Positions 16,568-25,076 of a stretch of 64,000 nucleotides of DNA are shown here, one piece after another; position 1 is the stretch's first letter, and every line of letters begins with the position of its first letter. A program made the position numbers and the translations under genes. The DNA lies in NCBI RefSeq assembly GCF_000215705.1, contig NC_015677.1:3112001-3176000 (forward strand). Direction: 5' to 3'. Below the pieces are notes generated by a model that had not been told where the DNA came from, ran no database searches, and saw nothing but the letters and a program-made list of their open reading frames with translations. This stretch comes from Ramlibacter tataouinensis TTB310. GTDB lineage: Bacteria > Pseudomonadota > Gammaproteobacteria > Burkholderiales > Burkholderiaceae_C.

Positions 16568-17665
16568 ATGCATCCCGATCTCCAGCGCCTTCTCCAGACA
16601 GCCACGCACCTCACCCGCCGCGGTGACCTGCAGGCGGCCACCCAAGCGATCCAGCGCGCCCTGGGCGGCCCCGCCGGGTCCGAACCTGGCGGCGAGGTTA
16701 TCGACGTGGAGGCCCGCGAGGTGCCCGACGTCGGGCAGCCGCCCGGGCGCGGCCCCGCCGCCGCGCCGACGGCGCCGCGCACGCGCGACCCGGCAACCGC
16801 CGTGCCCGGGCAAGAGGCCTTCGTCGCGGGCCACCACGGCGGCGCCGGCCTGGCCGGCCGCGACTACAAGCTGTTCATCCCGGCCGGCGCCGGCAGCGGG
16901 CCCCTGCCCCTGGTGGTCATGCTGCACGGCTGCACCCAGGACCCGGACGACTTCGCCGCGGGCACGCGCATGAACGAACTGGCGCAGGCCGAGGGCTTTT
17001 TCGTCCTATACCCCGCCCAGGCGCAGCGCGCCAACCCGCAGCGCTGCTGGAACTGGTTCAAGCCCAACCACCAGGGGCGCGGGCGCGGCGAGCCCGAACT
17101 GCTGGCCGGCATGGTGCGCGGGCTCATGGCCCGTTATCCGATCGATCCGGACCGGGTGTACGTGGCGGGCCTGTCGGCCGGCGGCGCGATGGCCGCCATC
17201 GTGGCAGCGGCCTACCCGGAAATTTTTGCCGCCGCCGGCGTGCATTCGGGGCTGGCGGCCGGGGCGGCACACGACGTGCCGTCGGCCTTCGAGGCGATGA
17301 AAAAGGGCGCGCAGCGGCCTGCCCGCGCCGTCCCGGTGCCGACCATCGTCTTCCACGGCGATGCCGACGCGACGGTGCACCCGGTCAACGGCCGGCAGGT
17401 CATGGCCGCGGCCGGGCCCGTGGGCGGCACCACCGCCGAGCCGGAGGAACTGCGGCCCGCCGGCCGGCGGCGCGCCACGCGGCAGGTGCAGCGGGACGCC
17501 ACGGGCGCGGTGGTCGCCGAGCACTGGCTGGTGCACGGCGCGCCCCATGCCTGGTCGGGCGGCAGCAAGCGCGGCAGCTACACCGACCCTGAAGGACCGG
17601 ACGCCACTGCCGAGATGCTGCGCTTTTTCCGCGAGCACCCGCGCAAAGGCGTGGCCACGGGCTGA
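16568..17665 (+). CDS. PHB depolymerase-family esterase
   Basis: A 365-residue alpha/beta-hydrolase of the PhaZ/feruloyl-esterase type (extracellular PHB depolymerase family). After a poorly conserved N-terminal 100 residues rich in Pro, Ala and Gly, the catalytic domain begins at GRDYKLFIPAG. LPLVVMLHGCTQDPDDFAAG forms the oxyanion region, the nucleophile is in GLSAGGAMA, Asp in FHGDADATVHP, and His in APHAWSGGS. There is no clear signal peptide from the ATG at 16568, so the location is uncertain. Substrates could be polyhydroxyalkanoate oligomers or other esters. Confidence 0.85.
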   Translation: MHPDLQRLLQTATHLTRRGDLQAATQAIQRALGGPAGSEPGGEVIDVEAREVPDVGQPPGRGPAAAPTAPRTRDPATAVPGQEAFVAGHHGGAGLAGRDYKLFIPAGAGSGPLPLVVMLHGCTQDPDDFAAGTRMNELAQAEGFFVLYPAQAQRANPQRCWNWFKPNHQGRGRGEPELLAGMVRGLMARYPIDPDRVYVAGLSAGGAMAAIVAAAYPEIFAAAGVHSGLAAGAAHDVPSAFEAMKKGAQRPARAVPVPTIVFHGDADATVHPVNGRQVMAAAGPVGGTTAEPEELRPAGRRRATRQVQRDATGAVVAEHWLVHGAPHAWSGGSKRGSYTDPEGPDATAEMLRFFREHPRKGVATG

Positions 17666-17687
17666 TTGCGCGGCGACGCGGCCTGGA

Positions 17688-18641
17688 CTAACGGGCGTTG
17701 ATCCTCAGCCATGCACCGCCGCGCAGCTCGACACAGACAGCCTCGCCGCGCTCGCGCATCCGCTCCACCGGGGCGGGCAGGCCTACCGGGGCGGCTGCCT
17801 CGCGCCAGCCTTGGCCGGCCCGCCACTGCAGCAGCAGCAGGCGTGCAAACGCCTGGTCCGGCACCACCACGAGCGGCCCGCGCGGGCCGCGGACGATCGC
17901 CGACAGGCGCTGCTCGGGCGAGCCCATGCGGTGGTTGGAGACCCCGCCCATGCGGGCGACGGTACGCAAGTGCGGCGGCGCGTAGCGGTACAGCGTGAGC
18001 ACGCCTCCGATGTGCGGCGTCGAAACACTAGCGATTTCGGAATGCCCGTCGCCGTCGAAATCGGCAACGCCCACCGGGTTGAGCCAGCGCATGGCACCGA
18101 CGGGCTCGCTGCGGGCACGCTCGAGCCAGCGCTGCTGGCTGCCGCTGCGGTCAATGGCGTACACCACGAGCGCCGCGCCACGGCTCGCGTGCGACTCCAC
18201 GACGATCGCCTCATCCTGCCCGTCGCCGTCCAGGTCGGCGAGGCGCGGCAGCCGGTCCTCGATCACGCGCTCCGGCGGCAGCTCCAGGACAAGCTCGCGC
18301 CCGTTCTGACCGCGGGTGATCGCATGCAGGCTCGCTGCGTGGGTGCCGCTGCCCAGCGCCGCGTGCGTATACCGCTGTGTGGATGAGCCAAGCCAGATCC
18401 AGGCGATGTCGCGCTTGCCTGCCACCGGCAGGCTGCCGGGCAGCAACTCGCTGAAGGTCGGCTGCTGTCCCGCAGCCGCCGCAGCGGCCACCGGGGACCC
18501 GGTGCAGTTCGCCCGAGCCTCGTCGCCACCTGCGACCTGTATCGCGGTGAACGAGGACGCCGCCGCGAGCGGGCTGCCGAGCAGCCAGCAGCAGCAGATC
18601 GCCCCCAGGCGGCAGGTCCAGGCCGGAGCACGCGCAAGCAT
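17688..18641 (-). CDS. Exported FG-GAP/VCBS repeat protein
   Basis: A 317-residue protein with an N-terminal signal peptide (CRLGAICCCWLLGSPLAAAS). Two calcium-binding FG-GAP type repeats are visible, LADLDGDGQDEAIV and VADFDGDGHSEIAS, followed by beta-rich sequence. Such repeats form beta-propeller blades in surface and secreted proteins. I selected the ATG at 18641 because the signal peptide begins there; the open frame upstream is Arg-rich and not conserved in appearance. Function is unknown; a surface or periplasmic binding role is inferred. Confidence 0.75.
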   Translation of the reverse strand: MLARAPAWTCRLGAICCCWLLGSPLAAASSFTAIQVAGGDEARANCTGSPVAAAAAAGQQPTFSELLPGSLPVAGKRDIAWIWLGSSTQRYTHAALGSGTHAASLHAITRGQNGRELVLELPPERVIEDRLPRLADLDGDGQDEAIVVESHASRGAALVVYAIDRSGSQQRWLERARSEPVGAMRWLNPVGVADFDGDGHSEIASVSTPHIGGVLTLYRYAPPHLRTVARMGGVSNHRMGSPEQRLSAIVRGPRGPLVVVPDQAFARLLLLQWRAGQGWREAAAPVGLPAPVERMRERGEAVCVELRGGAWLRINAR

Positions 18642-18821
18642 GCGCAGGATTCTGCCCGGCCTGGTGACTCGGCCGCCAGGCTGCGCTGAGCAATACCTGC
18701 GCCCCCCGGGCTGCCAACCTGCGCTTACATGGGGCGAGATCGTGGAAGGGATGATGGACGCACCATGAAGTCGAAGCCGACCACGCCGCCAGCCGGCGCC
18801 CGACCAACCTTGGAAACCGCG

Positions 18822-19020
18822 ATGAACACCGAAGGCAACCGTCCTCGCGTCCTGCTGTTCGACGGTCCACGGCTGGGATGTGGCCGGGGCGGCCTGGGCG
18901 GGCATGCGCACCGCCTTCATCGCACGCCAGGAGCAGCAGAAGTTTCCCCTGGCGCCCGAGCCGACGCTGCACGTTGCGGACCTCCAGGTGCTGGCAGACC
19001 GCCTGCTTTCGGGCGCTTGA
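18822..19020 (+). pseudogene. Haloacid dehalogenase (type II) pseudogene with internal deletion
   Basis: The first 14 codons (MNTEGNRPRVLLFD) match the beginning of a HAD hydrolase, ending at the nucleophile-Asp motif. After about 18864 the sequence resumes in a different frame as the extreme C-terminus of a type II haloacid dehalogenase: HGWDVAGAAWAGMRTAFIAR, then QVLADRLLSGA and TGA. Most of the enzyme between these parts is missing and the frame is shifted, so the gene is dead. It lies between the FG-GAP gene and the hybrid kinase. Confidence 0.65.
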
Positions 19021-19170
19021 GGGCGCCCGACCCTGGCTCTGCGGTCATGGTGTGGAAAATTTTCTTTTGGGCCGGCCACTGCTCACGGCTGGGCCTCGCG
19101 TCCGCGGCAGCAAATCTAGAATCGCCGACCACCTTCCACCGCAGCCACCACGGGGCTGCATCCGAACAGC

Positions 19171-21483
19171 ATGGAGCGGCCTGCGGCCGAGCCAGACGAC
19201 ACCCTGATGAACACCGAGCAGATCCAACGGTTCGTCAAGAACGCGCCCGACCTGTTGCTCGTCGTCCGTCCCGACGAAGGGTTCTGCATCGTGGGCGCCA
19301 GCGAAGAGTACCTGCGGGCCACCCACACCGACCGCGGCATCTTCGGCCGGCCGGTCTTCGAGGTGTTCCCGGACAACCCGGCCACCGTGGACGCCCGTTC
19401 GACGCAGAACCTCCGGGCCTCGTTCGAGAAGGTCCTGGCCACGCGCCAGACCGACGCCATGCCCACGCAGAGATACGACGTGCGCCGGCCGGCCGCGGCC
19501 GGCGGCGAGTTCGAGGAGCGCTTCTGGACCGTGATCAACGCGCCCGTCTTGTCGGAGGACGGCGAGGTCCAGTACATCCTGCACCGCATCGAGGAGGCCT
19601 CGGCCAAGGCCAAGCGCGACGCGGTGGCGATCCTGGAGAGCATCACCGAGGGCTTCTTCACGCTGGACCGGAAATGGCGGTTCGACTACGTGAACCGCGA
19701 AGCCCACCGGATCCTGGGGCGCGAGCGCGGCTCGCTGGAGGGCAGGACCCTGTGGACCGAGTACCCGGGGCTGGAAGGGACGATCTTCGAGCGGATGTAC
19801 CGCCGCACCATGCACGAGCGGGAGATGTCCAGCTTCACCGCCTTCTATGCCGGGCACGACCGCTGGTACGAGGTGACCACCTTCCCCGCCCACGAGGGCA
19901 TCTCGGTGTACTTCCGCGACGCCACCGAGCCCAAGCGGCTGCAGGCCGAGCGGGAGCGGCTGATCGCCGCGTCCGAGACCCAGCGGCGCATCTACGAGAC
20001 CGCGCTGAACAGCACGCCGGACTTCGTCTACGTGTTCGACCTGGACCACCGCGCCATCTACGCCAACGAGGCGCTGCTCAAGGTCTGGGGCGTGGACGAC
20101 GTGCGCGGCAAGCGCTGGATGGACCTGGGCTACGAGCAGTGGCACGCGGACAGGCACGACGCCGAGATCGACGAGGTGATCCGCACCCGCGCGCCGGTGC
20201 GCGGCGAGATCCCTTTCACCGGCACCAACGGCACGCGGGTCTACGACTACATCTTCGCGCCGGTGCTGGGGCCCGGCGGCGAGGTGGTGGCCATCGCCGG
20301 CACCACGCGCGACGTCACCGACCGCCAGGCCGCCGAGCAGGCCTTGCGTGAGCAGGCGGCCCGCCTGGCCGAGTCGGACCGGGCCAAGGACGAGTTCCTG
20401 GCGACGCTGTCCCACGAGCTGAGGAACCCGCTGGCGCCCCTGCGCAACTCGCTGGCCCTGCTGCGGCGCGTCGACGGCGCCAACCCCAAGACCGAGCGCA
20501 TCCAGGTGATCATGGAGCGCCAGCTCAACCACATGGTGCGCCTGGTCGACGACCTGCTGGAGATCTCGCGCATCAGCCGCGGCGCGCTGTCGCTGCGCAA
20601 GGAGCCGGTGGAGGTCTCCACCATCGTCCACAACGCCTTGGAAACCAGCGAACCCCTGATCCAGGCGGCCGGGCACCGGCTGGCGCTCGAGCTCGCGGCG
20701 GCCCCGCTCTGGGTGGAAGGCGATCCCGTCCGGCTGGCGCAGATCGTGGCCAACCTGCTGAACAACGCGGCCAAGTACAGCCATGAAGGCGGGCACATCA
20801 CGGTGCGCAGCTGGGCCGAGGATGGCCACGCGGTGGTCAGCCTGCGCGACACCGGCCTGGGCATCGAGCCCGAGGCGCTGCCGCGCATGTTCGAGATGTT
20901 CAGCCGGGGGCACCGCGACAGCGGCCGGCCCCAGGGCGGGCTGGGCATCGGGCTGGCCCTGTCGCGCCGGCTGGCGCAGATGCACGGCGGCACGCTCGAG
21001 GGCTACAGCGAAGGACTGGGCAAGGGCAGCGAGTTCGTGCTGCGCCTGCCGCTGGCGCAGCACGAGCGGCACGCCGCGCCCGGGCCGGCGGCTTCCGGCC
21101 CGCAGGACCTGGACCGCATCACGGTGCTGGTGGTGGACGACAACCACGACGCGGGCGACAGCCTGGGCGAAATCCTCGGCTACCTGGGCGCCGACGTGCG
21201 CATCGCCCGCGGCGGGCGCGAGGCGCTGCAGGTCTTCGCCGATTTCCAGCCGCGCGTCGTGCTGCTGGACATCGGCATGCCGGAGATGAACGGCTACGAG
21301 GTGGCCCAGGCCATCCGGGCCGGCTTTCCGGACAGCCCGGCCACGCTGGTGGCGCTGACGGGCTGGGGGCAGGACAGCGACCGGCGGCGGGCGCAGGACG
21401 CCGGGTTCGACCACCACCTGGTCAAGCCGGCCGATATCGACGGGCTGCAGGCGCTGCTGCGGTCGATCCGCGATACCGTCTAA
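19171..21483 (+). CDS. Hybrid sensor histidine kinase with PAS domains and C-terminal receiver
   Basis: A cytoplasmic hybrid kinase of 770 residues without obvious membrane segments. Order: three PAS-like regions (about 10-145, 150-255 and 268-395; the third includes NSTPDFVYVFDLDHRAIYAN), a HisKA domain with phospho-acceptor His415 (SHELRNPLAPLRNSL), HATPase (NLLNNAAKYS; DTGLGIEPE; GGLGIGLALSRRL) and a receiver with phospho-acceptor Asp700 (VVLLDIGMPEMNG). It probably senses a soluble or redox signal through PAS. There is no separate response regulator next to it. The start at 19171 is used; an ATG at 19207 is an alternative, neither with a strong ribosome site. Confidence 0.92.
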   Translation: MERPAAEPDDTLMNTEQIQRFVKNAPDLLLVVRPDEGFCIVGASEEYLRATHTDRGIFGRPVFEVFPDNPATVDARSTQNLRASFEKVLATRQTDAMPTQRYDVRRPAAAGGEFEERFWTVINAPVLSEDGEVQYILHRIEEASAKAKRDAVAILESITEGFFTLDRKWRFDYVNREAHRILGRERGSLEGRTLWTEYPGLEGTIFERMYRRTMHEREMSSFTAFYAGHDRWYEVTTFPAHEGISVYFRDATEPKRLQAERERLIAASETQRRIYETALNSTPDFVYVFDLDHRAIYANEALLKVWGVDDVRGKRWMDLGYEQWHADRHDAEIDEVIRTRAPVRGEIPFTGTNGTRVYDYIFAPVLGPGGEVVAIAGTTRDVTDRQAAEQALREQAARLAESDRAKDEFLATLSHELRNPLAPLRNSLALLRRVDGANPKTERIQVIMERQLNHMVRLVDDLLEISRISRGALSLRKEPVEVSTIVHNALETSEPLIQAAGHRLALELAAAPLWVEGDPVRLAQIVANLLNNAAKYSHEGGHITVRSWAEDGHAVVSLRDTGLGIEPEALPRMFEMFSRGHRDSGRPQGGLGIGLALSRRLAQMHGGTLEGYSEGLGKGSEFVLRLPLAQHERHAAPGPAASGPQDLDRITVLVVDDNHDAGDSLGEILGYLGADVRIARGGREALQVFADFQPRVVLLDIGMPEMNGYEVAQAIRAGFPDSPATLVALTGWGQDSDRRRAQDAGFDHHLVKPADIDGLQALLRSIRDTV

Positions 21484-21531
21484 GTACGAGTACCGCGGAG
21501 TCTCAACCGCCGGTCAGCACCAGCGGCCTCT

Positions 21532-21990
21532 TCAACGGCCGGCGCCACCCAACTGCTGGCGAAGAATACGGACGTTCGACACCCCCGGCCTCGCGTCGAT
21601 GCGTGTTGCGTCGCTCTCATCCTGGATCCGATTTCCCGTTGATGGCGGAAACGGCGGTGGTGGGGGCGGGGGAACGCTGGGGTATTTTTGCGAGTCGATG
21701 ATGAGCTGCTGCGCGGTGTCCTTTTGGGGCTTGAGATGCTCAAGGGCCTTGGGTGGCGGAACTGGAGCGGGCGGAACTCCTGGATAAGTTGGTGGCGGTG
21801 GCGGGTCGACGCCGGGGAACGAGTTGCCGCCGGGCACGGCCGCCGACTGCTTCGGCACAGGCTGTGTACTGCCCGCAGACAACGAGCCTGGACTGGCTTG
21901 CGCGCCTGTCGTGGCCGCAGTGACGAGCAGGATCCAAGCGGCGGCTCTGAAGACCGCGCCGCCCAAGAGGCCGATCAGAGTGCGTCGCAT
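21532..21990 (-). CDS. Exported proline-rich protein
   Basis: A 152-residue protein of unknown function. Signal peptide: RRTLIGLLGGAVFRAAAWIL to GAQAS. The mature part is dominated by proline runs (VDPPPPPTYPGVPPAPVPPP and a PPPPPPPFPP tract), suggesting an extended, flexible periplasmic or cell-wall-spanning segment. The ATG at 21990 is preceded by GGAG. It overlaps the 3' end of the upstream membrane-protein gene by 16 bases, so the two are cotranscribed and probably act together. Confidence 0.7.
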   Translation of the reverse strand: MRRTLIGLLGGAVFRAAAWILLVTAATTGAQASPGSLSAGSTQPVPKQSAAVPGGNSFPGVDPPPPPTYPGVPPAPVPPPKALEHLKPQKDTAQQLIIDSQKYPSVPPPPPPPFPPSTGNRIQDESDATRIDARPGVSNVRILRQQLGGAGR

Positions 21991-22967
21991 GGTGCCCTCT
22001 CCTTGCTCTTGCTGCTGCCGCAGTACCACTTGATGGGACCGTCGGTCGAAGCGGATATGTCGCGCAGGAACTGAGACTTCAAGCCTGAAAACGCCGCGGC
22101 GATATCGGCGTCCGAGTACTCGGGCTTAGCCCCTGCAAGCTGCGCCCACTGAGCCTCCAGGATCTTCGCCAGACCCTCCATGTACCTGGCCTTGTCCTGC
22201 GTTTTGTAGGTGGAAACGTAATCGATGGCCGCCTGGCCCGCTACATCGCCTCTGGACATCAACGATGCGAGCGTGTCGTTGGAAACCTTCGCGTAGGCAA
22301 CCGCCTCCTTGGCGAATGCTCTTGCGTCCCGCGCATTTGCCGCAATGGGCTCCATGGCGATCGCCAAGGCAGCGGCGGTTTGTGCGCCGTACAGGGCCAG
22401 GACCGCTCTTTGGAGCTCACTCAAGTGCTCCTTGGGAAATGGGCGGATCTTGGCATTGAGCGTCAGCGCCTGCTCATAGACTTGCCGATTCAGCGCCGGA
22501 TTGTGCTTGGCCTCCGTCAGGTCCTTGACGACATTCGATGTGTGGACCGCGATCTCGTTGAAGTACTGGCTCGCACTGTCCCTCGGGCGCGGATGGTGAC
22601 ACTCCGGATCGAGAGCCATCTTGTCTGGATCCAACTTCAGCTGCAAAACCAGAAAGACCGCGAAGCCGCCGGTGGCCACGATGATCACGCCGGGAACCAG
22701 GTTCCTTGAGCGGGCATGGATGGACCCCGCAAAGGTCCACGCAAAGAAGCCGGCCGCGAGGGAAAGTATGGTGGTGAAGGTCGTGATCTTCAGGGGCGAA
22801 CACAGCGGGGGACCGAACATGATGTACCCGGCCGAAGCCAAGGTAAACAAGAGCCAGACCACGCCAACAACGAAGAACCGTTGCTCAAGGAAGGTCGGGT
22901 GGGAGCTGTCCCGCCCGGCACGACGCCGCTGCACTGCGGGCGCCGGAGCAGTTGGCATTTCTGGCAT
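21975..22967 (-). CDS. Hypothetical membrane protein
   Basis: A 330-residue protein I do not recognise. Three hydrophobic segments lie in the N-terminal third (FFVVGVVWLLFTLASAGYIM; ITTFTTILSLAAGFFAWTFA; VPGVIIVATGGFAVFLVLQL). They are followed by a soluble helical domain of about 220 residues rich in Ala and charged residues. Its base composition is less GC-rich than neighbours, hinting at acquired DNA. It precedes and overlaps the proline-rich exported protein. No enzymatic motif is visible. Confidence 0.7.
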   Translation of the reverse strand: MPEMPTAPAPAVQRRRAGRDSSHPTFLEQRFFVVGVVWLLFTLASAGYIMFGPPLCSPLKITTFTTILSLAAGFFAWTFAGSIHARSRNLVPGVIIVATGGFAVFLVLQLKLDPDKMALDPECHHPRPRDSASQYFNEIAVHTSNVVKDLTEAKHNPALNRQVYEQALTLNAKIRPFPKEHLSELQRAVLALYGAQTAAALAIAMEPIAANARDARAFAKEAVAYAKVSNDTLASLMSRGDVAGQAAIDYVSTYKTQDKARYMEGLAKILEAQWAQLAGAKPEYSDADIAAAFSGLKSQFLRDISASTDGPIKWYCGSSKSKERAPCDAL

Positions 22968-23189
22968 TGGCTCCTCCAGCAGGTTGTCCTGACCCGTTGT
23001 TAGGCGATGAAGTCCTAAAAATCAAGTACAGCTCCAGCTCGGCATCGCCACATCAAGATTACTGTTCAGCTCAAAGTTTTGGCCGAAGAACTCACACGGT
23101 CCAGCAACGACACTTGCCGTCGCCCCGCAAAAAGGTGTCAACTTGGCGCCCCATCGCCGCACCGCCGGCGTACTTCCAAGGAGACGACC

Positions 23190-23978
23190 ATGAGCGTGAA
23201 CTACTTCTGGGACGAGCGTCTGATGAACGAAACGGAATCGCGGGCGCCGACGATCCTGGCGATCGGCGATTCCTGGTTCTGGTATCCCTTCTATGGCGGC
23301 AGCCTGATCAACTACCTCGGGCAGGCGGTGAAAAGCAAGGACCACTTCATCTTCGCCATCGGCATGAACGGCGCGGAAGCCTACGACTACATCGACGGCA
23401 AGTACGCCCGGCAGGTGCGCGAGGCGCTCAAAGGCTACCGCAACAAGCTCAAGGCGGTCTTCATCAGCGGCGGCGGCAACGACTTCGCCGGCTTCGCCGA
23501 CCTGCGCCCCCTGCTCAAGAGCGACTGCTCCCAGGAGGATGACCCGCAGGCCTGCTTCGCGGCGAAGCCGGGGCTCGATGAATTCTTCGCCGCCGTGGAC
23601 GACCATTACCGGCGGCTCGTCGGCCTGATCCACGCCAGCACCCGCAGCGACTGCGTCGTCGTGATGCACACGTACGACTACGCCATCCCCAATGGCCGGG
23701 GCGTCTTCGGCGACAGCTGGCTCAAGCCCGCCCTGGACGATGCCAAGGTGAAGCCGCACCTGCAGCAGGAATGCGTGAAACTGCTCATCGACCGGTTCGC
23801 CGAGGTGCTCGAATCCATCTGCGAGAGCGATCCGGAGCACTTCAGGCTGGTGGACTCGCGAGGCACCCTGGCGCCGGAGCACTGGGCCAATGAACTGCAC
23901 CCGACGCCGCAGGGATTCCAGAAACTGGTGAAGGACCAATGGAGGCCAGTGCTGCAAGAGGCAGGGCTGGCCGCCTGA
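23190..23978 (+). CDS. SGNH/GDSL-type hydrolase
   Basis: A 262-residue esterase-like protein of the SGNH family. Block I is AIGDSWFWYPF with nucleophile Ser28; block III is SGGGNDFAG (Asn97); the catalytic Asp/His block V is in NELHPTPQGFQ near the C-terminus. There is no signal peptide from the ATG at 23190, which has an excellent AAGGAG site. The substrate is unknown; these enzymes act on lipids, acetylated glycans or peptidoglycan. It stops nine bases before the convergent TRAP receptor gene. Confidence 0.8.
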   Translation: MSVNYFWDERLMNETESRAPTILAIGDSWFWYPFYGGSLINYLGQAVKSKDHFIFAIGMNGAEAYDYIDGKYARQVREALKGYRNKLKAVFISGGGNDFAGFADLRPLLKSDCSQEDDPQACFAAKPGLDEFFAAVDDHYRRLVGLIHASTRSDCVVVMHTYDYAIPNGRGVFGDSWLKPALDDAKVKPHLQQECVKLLIDRFAEVLESICESDPEHFRLVDSRGTLAPEHWANELHPTPQGFQKLVKDQWRPVLQEAGLAA

Positions 23979-23987
23979 GGGCAGGAA

Positions 23988-25031
23988 TTACTTCTTGCGC
24001 GCCGCGATCGCCTTCTCGGCCGTGTTCACCAGGTCGGCGCCCACGGTGTTCTTCCACTTGTCGTAGACCGGCCGGGTGGCCTTGACGAAGGCCTCGCGCT
24101 CGGCCGGCGTCAGGCTGGTCACGGTCACGCCCATGGCGGCCACTTCCTTCAGCAGCGGCTTGTCGGCCTCCACCAGGCCCTTGCGGGCCAGCGCGATCTC
24201 CTGCTTGCCGGCGTCCACCGCCGCCTGCCGCACGATGGCCTGGTCGGCCAGCGTCCAGGACGCCCACACGTCCTTGTTCACCACGAAGATCAGCGGGTCG
24301 GCCACGTAGCCCCAGGTGGTCACGAACTTCTGGCCCACGGTGTGCATCTTCAGCACGGTGAACAGGAACATCGGGTTCTCCTGGCCGTCCACCGCGCCGC
24401 TGGACAGCGCCGGCTGCGCATCGGCCCAGCTCATCTGGGTCGGGTTGGCGCCCAGCGCGTTGAACGTGTCGGAGAACAAAGGCGAGCCGACCACGCGGAT
24501 CTTCATCCCCTTGAGGTCCTGCGGCGACTTGATCGGCTTCTTGCTGTTGGTGAGCTCGCGGAAGCCGTTCTCGCCCCAGGCCAGCGGCACCGCGCCGGCC
24601 CGGTCCACGATCTCGAACATGCGCTTGCCGACCTCGCCCTGCGTGAGCGCGTCGACCGCCGCGTAGTCGGGCATCAGGAAGGGCATGGAGAACAGGTTCA
24701 GCTCCTTGATCTGCGGCGACCAGTTGATGGTGGAGCCGACCGCCATGTCGATCACGCCCTGGCGCAGCGAGCTGAACTCCCGGGTCTGGTCGCCCTGCAC
24801 CAGCGACACGCCGGGGTAGAGCTTCATGTTGATGCGCCCTTGGGTGCGCTCCTTCACCAGGTCGGCCCAGATCTGGCCGGCCATGCCCCAGGGCGTGGGC
24901 GGCCCCAGCACCAGCGAGACCTTGTACTCGGGCTTGTAGGCGGCCTGGGCGATGGCGCCGGTGCCGAAGGTGGCGCCGGCAACGGCGGTGGCGGCGAGGG
25001 CCAGGCCCAGCAGGGTTCGACGGAATGTCAT
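23988..25031 (-). CDS. dctP: TRAP transporter solute receptor (DctP family)
   Basis: A periplasmic receptor of 347 residues with signal peptide (TFRRTLLGLALAATAVAGAT). DctP landmarks: LVLGPPTPWGMAGQIWADLV, the GRINMKLYPGVSLVQGDQTR region and MKIRVVGSPLFSDTFNALGANPT (carboxylate-binding arginine). It is the last gene of an operon with dctM and dctQ. Ligands of this family are mostly C4-dicarboxylates, 2-oxo acids and sugar acids; coupling to an E1 pair suggests a 2-oxo acid or acetoin-like substrate. Confidence 0.92.
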   Translation of the reverse strand: MTFRRTLLGLALAATAVAGATFGTGAIAQAAYKPEYKVSLVLGPPTPWGMAGQIWADLVKERTQGRINMKLYPGVSLVQGDQTREFSSLRQGVIDMAVGSTINWSPQIKELNLFSMPFLMPDYAAVDALTQGEVGKRMFEIVDRAGAVPLAWGENGFRELTNSKKPIKSPQDLKGMKIRVVGSPLFSDTFNALGANPTQMSWADAQPALSSGAVDGQENPMFLFTVLKMHTVGQKFVTTWGYVADPLIFVVNKDVWASWTLADQAIVRQAAVDAGKQEIALARKGLVEADKPLLKEVAAMGVTVTSLTPAEREAFVKATRPVYDKWKNTVGADLVNTAEKAIAARKK

Positions 25032-25076
25032 GGTGTGTCTCCTAGGGTTGCGTTCACGGATAACAGGGGTGGGAAA

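Noticed and set aside
21523..21547. CGGCC/GGCCG hairpin after the hybrid kinase gene
   Set aside because: Short stem without a T-run; GC-rich palindromes of this size are frequent by chance here.
21650..21790. Tandem repeat or CRISPR-like pattern
   Set aside because: It only encodes proline runs; there are no regular spacers or conserved repeat units.
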